A stretch of DNA of 64,000 nucleotides from Amphiduros pacificus (Eukaryota > Annelida > Polychaeta > Phyllodocida > Hesionidae): assembly GCA_949316495.1 (NCBI GenBank), contig OX439010.1:20403766-20467765 (forward strand), written 5' to 3'. Position 1 is the stretch's first letter. The number at the start of each line of letters is the position of its first letter. A model generated the notes under the pieces. That model was not told the DNA's origin. It did no database searches and was given only the letters and a program-made list of their open reading frames with translations. The translations under genes and the position numbers were made by a program. Of this stretch, positions 9,485 to 18,846 are shown one piece after another.

Positions 9485-11920
9485 ATGGAAGGTGGATCAG
9501 ATCAAACTGATTCCACCACCCCCACCCCACAGACCACCAACACTGTTCTGAATTTGTCAAAAGTCACACTCACTCCTGACATGCTCTCACTTCTCGAAAA
9601 GGGGTTAACTTTCTGTCCCAGCCAACCTGAGCCAGATTTGAGCAATATTTTGTCAGGTGTTGAAAGGATGTTCAGACAAATGAGGTTAGGGGTTTTCCAT
9701 GATTTTAGAGAATCACACACCTTCTCTTATAACTCTCAGGATAGCAACCCTATGCTCAGCATGTTAGATCATGACAGTGACCCAAAACCATTTGATGATA
9801 GAAAATTCCACCCGAAAAGCACTTTTGATCCCAAGGTTGACACCAAAGGTGTTCTCGACACTTTTCAAAAGTCTGTCAAACACAAGATCTACACACACCC
9901 TGATCGAAAGATGAAATTTCACAATCTTACCAAAAATGAGAGATCAGCACTCAAGGCACTTCAGGAAAATGATCAAATAGTCATTAAACCTGCAGATAAA
10001 GGTGGTTGCATTGTCATACAAGATGTAGATGATTATGTTTCTGAAGCTCAGAGACAACTTTCAGACCACACCTTCTACCGCCAAATGCCTTATGATCTAA
10101 CTGAAGAACACAATGATAAGGTGAGGTACCTGGTTCAGGAATTAGTAGACAAGGATGCCATCACCCCCAAAGTGGCTTCCCACTTGGTGTTCCAACAACC
10201 CAGAACCCCATGCATCTACTTCCTGCCCAAAATTCACAAACCAACCAGACCCCCACCTGGCCGACCAATTGTCAGCGCCAACCAATGCCCAACCGAGAGA
10301 ATCTCAGGGTTAGTTGATCACATACTCAGACCGTATGTCTCACTATTACCCTCCTATATGTTGGACACCACTGACTTCATCAGGAAGATAGAAGCCATCC
10401 CACCTCTGCCTGAGGGAGCACTCCTAGTAACCCTAGATGTGACCTCCCTATACACCAACATCCCCACCCTGGAGGCAGTTAGAGTAGCTTTCCAAACCTT
10501 ACAACAGCACCTATCTGACCCTCTTGACAATCTCAGCAACCGGGACATAGCCCGCTTACTGAGACTTGTCCTCCAGTGCAACAATTTTGAATTCGATGGC
10601 ACCCATTACTTGCAAACTCAAGGGGTTGCCATGGGGACACGCGTTGCCCCGACCGTGGCCAATCTGGTCATGGGCGAATTTGAAAGGTTTGTCTACACCT
10701 ACCCCCTAGCTCCGTACATTTGGCTACGGTTCATAGATGATTGCTTTTTGATTTGGACCCATGGGAGAGATGAACTGGAAAAATTCATCTCCCACTTGAA
10801 TAGTGCCCACGACACTATCAAGTTCACTTTTGATACCTCTGAGGTTTCACAGGCCTACCTGGATACACTTGTCATCAAGGACCAAAATGGCTCCTTGTAC
10901 ACCACCCTCTACACCAAACCCACTGACACGCATTCCTATCTTCATTACAGCTCGTGTCACCCACGCCACCAGAAAACTGGTGGCCAATATAGTCAACTCC
11001 TTCGTATTCGTCGCATCTGCGCCCATGATGCCGACTTCCTGATGAACTCTCGCAAGGTAATCGAAAGTTACCAGCGCAGAGGCTACCCCGATGAGGTACT
11101 ACAGGAAGCCCTACACAAGGTTGAGCTTCTAAACCGCAAGGACCTGCTCACCCCCCCAACAACCCAACCAGACCAGGCAAAACCTGATCTCCTATTCTGT
11201 ATTTTACCATACAGTCCACAGAACCCACCTGTCAAAACCATAGTGTCACAACATTGGCACCTTCTCAATGCTGAGCCAAGACTGGCTACCATCAAAGAGA
11301 AGAAAATGGTTGTGGGCCACAGAAGACCTGAGAATCTGAGGGACTTACTTGTCTCCACCAGATTCCAGAGTAACACATCCAGTTCCCAGAATCGTTCCAT
11401 CAATCCTGACAAACTCTGCAGAAGCAGAAACACTTGTCGGTATTGTCCAAAAATGGACTTGAGTGGAGTAGTGGTCAGCACCACCACTGGTCGACGATTC
11501 ATTGTCCCCCAACACATAACCTGCCGGTTCAATAATCTGATTTATTTGATCACGTGCCGGGTCTGCCGCATGCAGTACACAGGGCAGACAAAGAACACTA
11601 TCATTGAGCGCTTTGGAGGTCACCTCCGTGACATCCACCATGCCAGTAACTGGTCGCAGGCACCCCCATCTGCCAAGGAGAAAGGACCCACCCACGTGGG
11701 CCGCCACTTCTCCCAGACCGGTCACTCAATGGAGGACTTCATCATCCAGATTCTCGAGCTGATCAAGGCAGATCCTGACTCAGAGCGAACATCAGATATA
11801 AGGGATGAAAGAGAGCGCTACTGGATGTACAAACTCAAAACTCTGGCTCCTTTTGGGATCAACGCCCATGATGGCTCCAACCAATACCGGAGCCACCCCA
11901 ACCGAGCCAGAACCCAATAA
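9485..11920 (+). CDS. PLE ORF2: reverse transcriptase with C-terminal GIY-YIG endonuclease
   Basis: The protein is 811 residues. The Penelope-type N-terminal block KPADKGG is near residue 167. Reverse-transcriptase motifs follow in order: FLPKIHKP and GRPIVS, LDVTSLYTNIP with the first catalytic Asp near 317, QGVAMGTRVAPTVANL near 378, FIDDCF with the catalytic Asp pair near 417, and LYTKPTDTHSYLHY with HPRHQK. A Cys-rich linker (CRSRNTCRYC) is near residue 645. The GIY-YIG nuclease starts with LIYLITC near 683 and YTGQT near 697; its conserved Arg is in IIERFGGH and its Glu in ERERYWMYKL near 776. The length is normal for endonuclease-bearing PLEs. The enzyme would nick DNA and copy the element's RNA at the nick. 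Confidence 0.93.
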   Translation: MEGGSDQTDSTTPTPQTTNTVLNLSKVTLTPDMLSLLEKGLTFCPSQPEPDLSNILSGVERMFRQMRLGVFHDFRESHTFSYNSQDSNPMLSMLDHDSDPKPFDDRKFHPKSTFDPKVDTKGVLDTFQKSVKHKIYTHPDRKMKFHNLTKNERSALKALQENDQIVIKPADKGGCIVIQDVDDYVSEAQRQLSDHTFYRQMPYDLTEEHNDKVRYLVQELVDKDAITPKVASHLVFQQPRTPCIYFLPKIHKPTRPPPGRPIVSANQCPTERISGLVDHILRPYVSLLPSYMLDTTDFIRKIEAIPPLPEGALLVTLDVTSLYTNIPTLEAVRVAFQTLQQHLSDPLDNLSNRDIARLLRLVLQCNNFEFDGTHYLQTQGVAMGTRVAPTVANLVMGEFERFVYTYPLAPYIWLRFIDDCFLIWTHGRDELEKFISHLNSAHDTIKFTFDTSEVSQAYLDTLVIKDQNGSLYTTLYTKPTDTHSYLHYSSCHPRHQKTGGQYSQLLRIRRICAHDADFLMNSRKVIESYQRRGYPDEVLQEALHKVELLNRKDLLTPPTTQPDQAKPDLLFCILPYSPQNPPVKTIVSQHWHLLNAEPRLATIKEKKMVVGHRRPENLRDLLVSTRFQSNTSSSQNRSINPDKLCRSRNTCRYCPKMDLSGVVVSTTTGRRFIVPQHITCRFNNLIYLITCRVCRMQYTGQTKNTIIERFGGHLRDIHHASNWSQAPPSAKEKGPTHVGRHFSQTGHSMEDFIIQILELIKADPDSERTSDIRDERERYWMYKLKTLAPFGINAHDGSNQYRSHPNRARTQ

Positions 11921-12009
11921 TCATGTCTTCTAGGCCGAGGTCTTTTAGTCCTGACCTCTTGTTCCACCAACTCGGGTCCCACTCCCAGGTCACTTTTTGT
12001 CAGTAGTAA

Positions 12010-12367
12010 AATTTTCCATATATCATAGTGACCTGGGTGGGACCCCCCGAGTACTCACACAACTGTGAGCTGTTCCATCGCCAATCGAGATGAACAAGAC
12101 ACTCCTGACTGGAGGTCTGACCCATCACGAGCCATGTTGCCACCAAAATGACAACATGGTCGCGTGCCATGATAAATTACATATGCAGGGTCCGGAGCCG
12201 CTGCTCTGTCTGTGTATGTTCCTTGTCATGACTACCCGCGTGAGATGGAACTTTTTACCTCAAATTGGTATAAAAGCCGGTGTATCCCTGACGAGGGCTC
12301 AGCTAAGCCCGAAACAATTGTTGGAGACCGTCCCCATTCTCCTGCTCCATACCGTCAGTCATATTTC
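12010..12367 (+). repeat. Right terminal direct repeat (pLTR) of PLE
   Basis: This repeat matches 7328-7685 with the only difference I noticed at 12189 (T where the left copy has C). Near identity points to a recent insertion or recent homogenisation. Confidence 0.9.
12278..12330 (+). ncRNA. Type I hammerhead ribozyme, right copy
   Basis: This has the same sequence as the left copy: core CTGACGA at 12288-12294, stem II GGGCT/AGCCC, GAAA, and a GTT cleavage triplet ending at 12322. Two hammerheads 4682 nt apart would release one unit-length RNA from a transcript spanning both repeats. Confidence 0.9.
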
Positions 12368-12383
12368 ATTATATCTAATTTCA
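12368..12383. repeat. Target-site duplication, right of PLE
   Basis: Identical 16-bp partner of 7312-7327 (ATTATATCTAATTTCA). Confidence 0.85.
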
Positions 12384-12398
12384 TGACTGTTATTTCAG

Positions 12399-12535
12399 AA
12401 GATACACTAGATGATAGTAGGGAAGATGATAATTTTGTACCAAGTGAATCATTATCGGAAATTGATACATCCCCTGAAAGAGTAGAGACCAAAAGCAAAA
12501 GTTACACTGAAAGAAAATCAAGAAAGAAAAGGTAG
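12399..12535 (+). pseudogene. Possible exon fragment related to the 20587 family
   Basis: Directly after a polypyrimidine stretch and CAG at 12396-12398 there is an open frame of about 45 codons ending at TAG 12533. It is acidic and then basic (DDNFVPSESLSE... KSRKKR). The acidic part resembles the EDYVPDDEE segment encoded near 20740, so it may be the 5' end of another member of that family, or an unrelated exon whose upstream intron received the PLE. No continuation is visible downstream. Confidence 0.3.
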
Positions 12536-12830
12536 ACAGAGGAGGAAGAGAAGATATTTACAGAAGTGTTTTCATAATATATCTCCAAGAAGAAAATGCC
12601 CAGTGGGACCATACTACAGAATGTAGCAGAGACTAAAACACAGGACAGTTGCTCAAATAAGAACTCGGATCAATAACTTCATTTTAGGAAAACAATAATA
12701 TTTGAAATTTACTCACTGTATGCAAACAAATTTTGGACAATCATTTAGAAGACATGACGTCATAGCAACCTATTGTGACAAACAATGGGATACATTGTTA
12801 CAAACAATGGGATAGTATCTCTTTGAAGTG

Positions 12831-13297
12831 ATGTGCGTTACCGCCAATATTTTAGCTATTTTTGAGTTTTTGAATTTGAAAGAAAGAATCAATATTTCAT
12901 AATGAATATGTTTTGGGGAATCTAATAGTGAAATTTTGGATATTTTTAACTGAATAGGCTTTTCCCGACAAGCCCTTAAAGTTCATATGTCCATAGACAT
13001 TTTTCAAGAACTAAAAAGCCTATAGAAAAAATATCTATAGATATAGAAGGATGAGATTTTCACAATTTAAATAGTATGTTTATAAAAAAATGCCGTAATT
13101 GTTTATCAATATTTTTCAAACCAATATAAAATTTTTGTAAAAAAAAAGAATTGTTTTTTTTTTCACTCGGGATATGTTTTGGTCTAATTACTGTCTATGA
13201 TGGGTCAAAATTGTCACAAAGTTGAATAACGACAGATTCTTCCAGTCTTCGGCTCATATGGCATCATAAGACACAATGATTTGGCGGTAACGCACAT
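12831..13297. mobile_element. Small inverted-repeat element (MITE-like), about 467 bp
   Basis: A perfect 17-bp inverted repeat, ATGTGCGTTACCGCCAA at 12831-12847 and its complement at 13281-13297, flanks AT-rich non-coding DNA. Weaker similarity continues outward for about 8 bp, so the true ends may lie a little further out. No clear target duplication was found. Confidence 0.5.
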
Positions 13298-13448
13298 TGC
13301 ACCTTTGATCTCATGGTGTCACAACTCCATTCATTATACTCCAAGATTCAAGAGACCCTAAGAAGCATACAAATAGCCCTCAAGCATTGTATGAGACCCT
13401 CCCCTGTGGGTGCGGGGATTAAAGAATAGCCCCACTGCCCCCCAGCAT

Positions 13449-13551
13449 GTCGTAAAAGGCGACTAAAGGGGTCCCCATGTGGGCCTGGGGTTAGAATGGT
13501 CCTCTGATTTTTTTACTCCCTGGTTTTTTTGTCAGTTCGTAAAAGGCGAAC
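13449..13551 (+). repeat. Two related hairpins in the LINE leader
   Basis: GTCG-TAAAAGG-CGAC (13449-13463) and GTTCG-TAAAAGG-CGAAC (13535-13551) have the same seven-base loop but different, still complementary stems. The first continues as TAAAGGGG. The pair lies about 600 bp upstream of ORF1. Confidence 0.65.
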
Positions 13552-14115
13552 AAAAAAAAATAACCATGGCGCCTTGTTTGCCGTGAGGTGCGACCTGTAA
13601 GGGGAGGATATGGAGTTCTGCAGGTTGAGCACTGGACTGGTTTGGCAGTTATACCAGTCCAGATGCAACACACCTGTTTGAACCCAAATGTTCACCCTAG
13701 ACATGGAGGACTTTAGGGCCCGATATTGTCCAACCGGCTTGTGGAATATAGTTCCACACATTTCTCCATATCTAAAGTTCAGGTATTATAAGGTTTAGGT
13801 TGTTTTATTTTAGATACATTATCAATGATAAATTCTACATGTTCTTAAGATAAAATGTATGGTATCATAAACAATTTTTTCAAAACAATTATTGGCATTG
13901 TCTACAAGTTTTAACATAACAGATGTGTGGAGCTTGACTGCTAAAACGGGTCAATCTGGGGTGCATTTTATGTATTCTCGAGTATATTGTCTAATGTAGC
14001 CGAGTTTTATAGGTGTGCTGATGGCTCTGCCCCATATCTATAACTCCCTATTTTTTAAAATAGGAGTCAGAGTAAGGCTTAGGAACATGGACAATGAACA
14101 ATAAACACAACACAT

Positions 14116-15372
14116 ATGGCATCAAACAAACAAAAAAGACAAAGGGCTGATATGGAAACGGACTCGGATAACGATTTAAACACAAATGAAACAAGATGGC
14201 CAAGATTTTTAATAGTTGAAAGCACGGATCCACTACGCACCATAGATAAAATGTCTCCTTTTGCAATTGAAAAAGGTATTCAAGGAGTAGCTGGAAAAGT
14301 GAAAAACGTAAAAAAGATGCGTGACAAATTATTAATAGAAGTGGACAGAAAGAGTCATTCCAATAATTTATTGAAATGCTCTTTATTGGCCACGATCCCT
14401 GTAAAAATAACTCCTCATAAGACCCTAAACACCAGAAAGGGAGTTATCAGGTGTCCAGAACTTTCTGGTATACCAGAGACCGATATTGTTGAGGAGCTAT
14501 CTGATCAGAATGTTGTCGCTTGCCGTCGCATTAGCATCAATAAAGATGGCGTCAGAACTCCCATCAATACCTATATTATCACTTTTGAAACAACGCAGCT
14601 ACCTCAATCAATCAAAATTGGATAATTAAACATAAGAGTTAAGATATATATTCCAAGCCCACTGCGTTGTTTCAAATGTCAGAAGTATGGTCATGGCTCA
14701 GATAATTGTAAAGGGAACTTGACATGTCCAAAATGCACTGGCCAGCACAGTAGTAAAAATTGTGAATCTCAGTCTTTCAAATGCAATAATTGTGAAGGTG
14801 AACACCTGTCATATTCTCGGAATTGCCCCTCTTTTGTAAGAGAATAATAAATTCAGAGAATAAAGTACACAGAGAACATTTCCTTTCCAGAAGCCAGAAA
14901 ACGAGTAGAAAGCAACAATACCCCTCAAAGAAATTCCTATGCTATTGTCACAAAATCAAAAGATACTAAATCCATTTCAGTTCAAACAGATTTAACATGG
15001 CCAATTGGTGAAAAGAACTATTCCTATATAAGCAAATCAATAACAGCAATATCAACACAGACTCCTGTATCTTCTACCCCTTTACTTACTCAATCTTCAA
15101 TAAAACCTACACAATCTTCCATAAAACCTTCACAGATTCAATCAACATCAAGCACCAAAGGTGCAAATTCCAATTCTTCACAGCAGAATAAACCTGTTAA
15201 TAAGTCTGACAATAAAGAAACTAGAAATCAAGGAAAAAATAAAATACAAAGAACAAAGATACAAATGATACAAAGGAAAAAATAAAATACAAAGAACAAA
15301 GATACAAATGATCCTCCTGATATAAATAGCATTCAGGTGCACTCCAAGCATAATCGTAGTAGAATTAAATGA
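14116..15372 (+). pseudogene. LINE ORF1 (gag-like, three CCHC zinc knuckles), broken
   Basis: The first 169 codons are open and include a WPRFLIVES motif typical of gag-like ORF1 N-terminal domains. An in-frame TAA at 14623-14625 precedes three knuckles in the same frame: CFKCQKYGHGSDNC, CPKCTGQHSSKNC and CNNCEGEHLSYSRNC (about 14671-14826). Two more adjacent stops (14845-14850) interrupt the conserved segment before FPEARKRV. A tandem duplication of about 42 bp near 15234-15312 shifts the end. The terminal TGA at 15370-15372 overlaps the ATG of ORF2 at 15369 (ATGA), a common ORF1/ORF2 junction in LINEs. The product would have bound the element's RNA. Confidence 0.75.
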
Positions 15373-18300
15373 TTATGTTTGACCACATTGTATTATTACT
15401 CATTATTTTAAATATGGCTATTAGCAATATGATACAATGGAATTGTAGAGGATTTGAGGCAAACAGACCAGAACTGGAGTTATTAGCCCAAAAATATAAT
15501 GCATCGGTAATTTGTTTACAAGAAACTAAATTTAAAGATAATTCCACAACATTTAAGGGATATGTACTGTATAATAAAGTCGGTTCAATTGACATTATGG
15601 ACCGAGCACATGGCGGAGTTTCTATTTTTGTTAAATCCTGTATACCCCAAAGTAATATTAAATACTAATTTACAAGCTTCTGCTGTTAGGGTTACCTTGC
15701 ACAATACATTGACAATATGTTCAGTATATTTACCACCAAGTGAATCAATTAATATTACAGATTTAAATAATCTAATAACTCAGCTGCCAGAACCATATAT
15801 GCTAGTTGGTGACTTTAATGCTCACAACTATCTTTGGGGTGGCAGAAATAATACTGATGCCAAAGGACGTATAATAGAAGATTTCTTAAATAATAATAGT
15901 TTGTGCCTTTGGAATAACGATTCTCCAACATATTTACATCCTGCTACAGGCTCTTTAACATCAATAGATCTCTCCATGTGCACTCCAAATTTATTTTTAG
16001 ACTATTCCTGGGAAGTAGAGGAAGATCAATGGGGTAATAATCATTACCCTATTATTTTAAATAACCATTTTCCTCCACCAGATGAACGAATCCCAAAGTG
16101 GAAATTTCATAAAGCCGATTGGGCAAAATTTCAAACATCCTGTTTTAACAAAATAACGCCAGAAATTTTTAACAATGTAGATGATCCTCTTCAAGTTTTT
16201 ACGGATACATTGTATGATATTGCTGATGGGTGTATTCCCAAATCAAAGCCAAATTCTAAAATTAAAGAAAAACCCTGGTTTAATGATGAGTGCAAAAAAG
16301 CTGTCAAGGAGCGCAAAAAAGCTCTGAAAATATTTAATCGACAGCCAACTCAATATAATTTGCACCAATTTCTTATAAAAAGAGCTAAAGCCTGTTATAT
16401 TATTAAAATAAGCAAAAGAAAAAGTTGGAAAGATTACGTTTCTAAATTAAATACACGTTCACCGATTAAAAAATGCTGGGATATGGTGCGTAAAATTACT
16501 GGGAAGGGAGGTGGAGCAAGGATCAAACATCTAAATCATAATGGCCAACTAATTACAAATCCCACTGAAATAGGTAACACAATAGGTCAAACCATTTCCA
16601 AGAATTCCTCATCTGATAATTATTCTACAAAATTCCAACAAATAAAAAATAGAAAAGAAAGAAACCAACTAAATTTCATATCTAATAACTTGGAACAGTA
16701 TAATAAGCCATTCACAATATCAGATTTAAAACTTGCTTTAGATAAATCCCATGATACCGCTCCTGGACCTGATCATATACACTATCAAATCCTCAAACAC
16801 CTCCCTGACCAAACACTTGGGCATCATATTTGGGAAAGTGGTAATTTTCCTCCTTCATGGAGTGAAGCCACTATCATTCCTTTTCCCAAACCTGGCAAAG
16901 ACTCGTCAGATTCAAATAATTATCGTCCCATTGCGTTAACAAGTTGTATTTGTAAATCAATGGAAGGAATGATTAACGAGCGTTTAGTTTGGTTTTTAGA
17001 AACTGCGGCTTATATTTCTGTTGCACAGTGGCTTTAGAAATACGCGAAGTACTATTGACCATCTGGTACATTTAGAAACGTTTATACGAGAGGGTTTTAT
17101 AAAAGGCGAACATGTGGTTAGTATATTTTTTGATTTAGAGAAAGCTTACGACACCACATGGAAATATGGAATAATGAGTGATTTATATGATATGGGATTA
17201 AGGGGTCGTTTACCCCTTTTTATTCAAAATTTTCTATCAAACAGACATTTTAAAGTTCGAGTGGGTGCATCACTTTCTGATGTTTTTGATCAGGAAATGG
17301 GTGTTCCACAGGGTAGTATATTATCAGTCAGCCTTTTTATTATTAAAATTAACAGCATTGTTGATTGTATGAGGCCTGGAGCAGATTGCTCACTATTTGT
17401 TGATGATTTCAACTTAAGCTACAGGTCAACAAGCATGCATACAATAGAACGGCAGCTCCAACAACACCTAAATAGATTACAAGAATGGGCTGATGACAAT
17501 GGATTTAAGTTTTCTTTGAAAAAGACAGTATGTATGCACTTTTCTAAAAAGTGGAAGGCTCACCTAGATCCTGATCTACACCTTGGCCAAACTCGAATCC
17601 CTGTTGTCAAGAAACCAAGTTTCTTGGACTTATATTTGATCTTTTATCCCTCATATTAAATATGTAAAAAAGAAATGCCAGAAGGCATTAGATTTATTAC
17701 GGGTTCTCGCCCATACCGATTGGGGAGGGGACCGTAATGTTTTATTACAATTATATAGAGCACTGGTACGTTCCAAACTTGATTATGGGTGTATGGTATA
17801 TGGATCAGCACGTCCATCGTATATTAAAATGCTCGATCCTGTACAAAATCAAGGGTTAAGACTATGCCTTGGTGCATTTCGTACCTCGCCTGCAGATAGC
17901 TTGGCAGTTGAGGCAGATGAATTGCCTCTTGATTTAAGAAGAGAAAAGCTTGCCCTTCAGTATGCTGCAAAAATTGCTGCTTGCCCAGACAATCCTGCAC
18001 ATGACGCTATATTCAATCCAAATTATGTTGATCTTTTTGAAAATAAACCAAATACAATACCAACTTTTGGCATTCGCATTAAAGAATCTTTACAATCTTT
18101 AAATTTAAATCCGAATCACGTAGCTAAATTTCAATATCCTGAAACACCTCCATGGACCTATGAAACTTTAAATATTAATGTAGCCATGTCAGAATTAAAG
18201 AAATACTCAACCGATCCCTCCCTTTATATAAATAGATATAAAGAAATTAAATCTATTTTCACTGGCTATCAGTGTATATACACTGATGGATCATTTGACG

Positions 18301-18775
18301 ATGAGAAGGCTGCTGCAGCTGCTGTTAAGGGCAATCATATTTATTCAGAACGTCTGCCAAATAAATCATCGATTTTTTCTGCAGAACTACATGCTTTGTA
18401 CCTTGAAAATTTTTAATTTTTTCTGATTCTTTGTCTTGTTTACAAGCATTGAAAGCAAAGGATTGGAAAAATCCCTTTATTTACAAAATTCTCGAACGGT
18501 ATCATAGACTCTGTACAGATGAAAATAAAGAAATACGTTTTTATTGGATCCCCAGTCACATTGGAATCCATAGAAATGAGGCCGCTGACCAGCGCCCAAT
18601 AGATTTACTTATTCCATATACAGAGTTTAAGAAATATATTACTGTTTTTTTACGTTCTAAATGGCAGTTGCTCTGGAACGAAGCTATTTCTAATAAATTA
18701 AATGAAATTAAGCCCGTTCTAGGCAAAACTAAAGGTGCTATTAGAATTAACCGTAGAGAAGAGTCTGGAATTAGA
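15369..18775 (+). pseudogene. LINE ORF2 (endonuclease, reverse transcriptase, RNase H), broken
   Basis: The APE endonuclease runs from IQWNCRG (about 15437) through QETKF and GDFNAHNYLWG to LTSIDLS. The reverse transcriptase spans about 16700-17660, with APGPDHI, KPGKDSSDSNNYRPIAL, FFDLEKAYDTTW, GVPQGSILS and FVDDF near 17395. A conserved post-RT segment (ALVRSKLDYGCMVYGSA) follows. RNase H is at about 18270-18590, with YTDGSF, AELHAL, SDSLSCL and PSHIGIHRNEAAD. The frame changes near 15660, 17025, 17625 and 18415, and bases are missing just after AAD. The first Met at 15369 overlaps the ORF1 stop. The protein is cut off near 18775. Confidence 0.8.
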
Positions 18776-18846
18776 GTTCAGAACTTTACTTGTTTTTTAT
18801 TGATATTTATTCTTTGTTATTGTTCAAGTTTTTATATTACATGCAG

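Larger units (their letters stand above)
7328..12367 (+). mobile_element. Penelope-like element, complete-looking, with terminal direct repeats
   Basis: This 5040-bp retroelement has two direct terminal repeats of 358 bp at a constant offset of 4682, with one difference seen between them. It contains ORF1 (basic, unknown), ORF2 (Penelope-type reverse transcriptase fused to a C-terminal GIY-YIG endonuclease) and a hammerhead ribozyme in each repeat. It is bounded by a 16-bp target duplication. Hammerheads in the pseudo-LTRs of PLEs are an established feature of this class. Both reading frames are open throughout, so the copy looks whole and young. The placement within PLEs (Neptune, Poseidon or another clade) is not resolved here; a Cys-rich linker before GIY-YIG is compatible with Neptune. 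Confidence 0.92.
13384..18775 (+). mobile_element. I/Nimb-type LINE with RNase H, decayed
   Basis: A non-LTR retrotransposon with a probable leader (13384-14115), a gag-like ORF1 with three CCHC knuckles, and an ORF2 with endonuclease, reverse transcriptase and RNase H. ORF1 plus RNase H points to the I superfamily rather than Jockey. The frames are broken by several stops and frameshifts, so it is an old, inactive copy. Its 3' end is lost: coding sequence stops being recognisable near 18775, just after RNRRE-like residues, with no tail or simple repeat. The leader boundary is inferred. Confidence 0.8.

Noticed and set aside
7328-12367. LTR retrotransposon
   Set aside because: The direct repeats suggested it, but the reverse transcriptase is Penelope-type with a GIY-YIG domain, and there is no protease, integrase or tRNA primer site visible.
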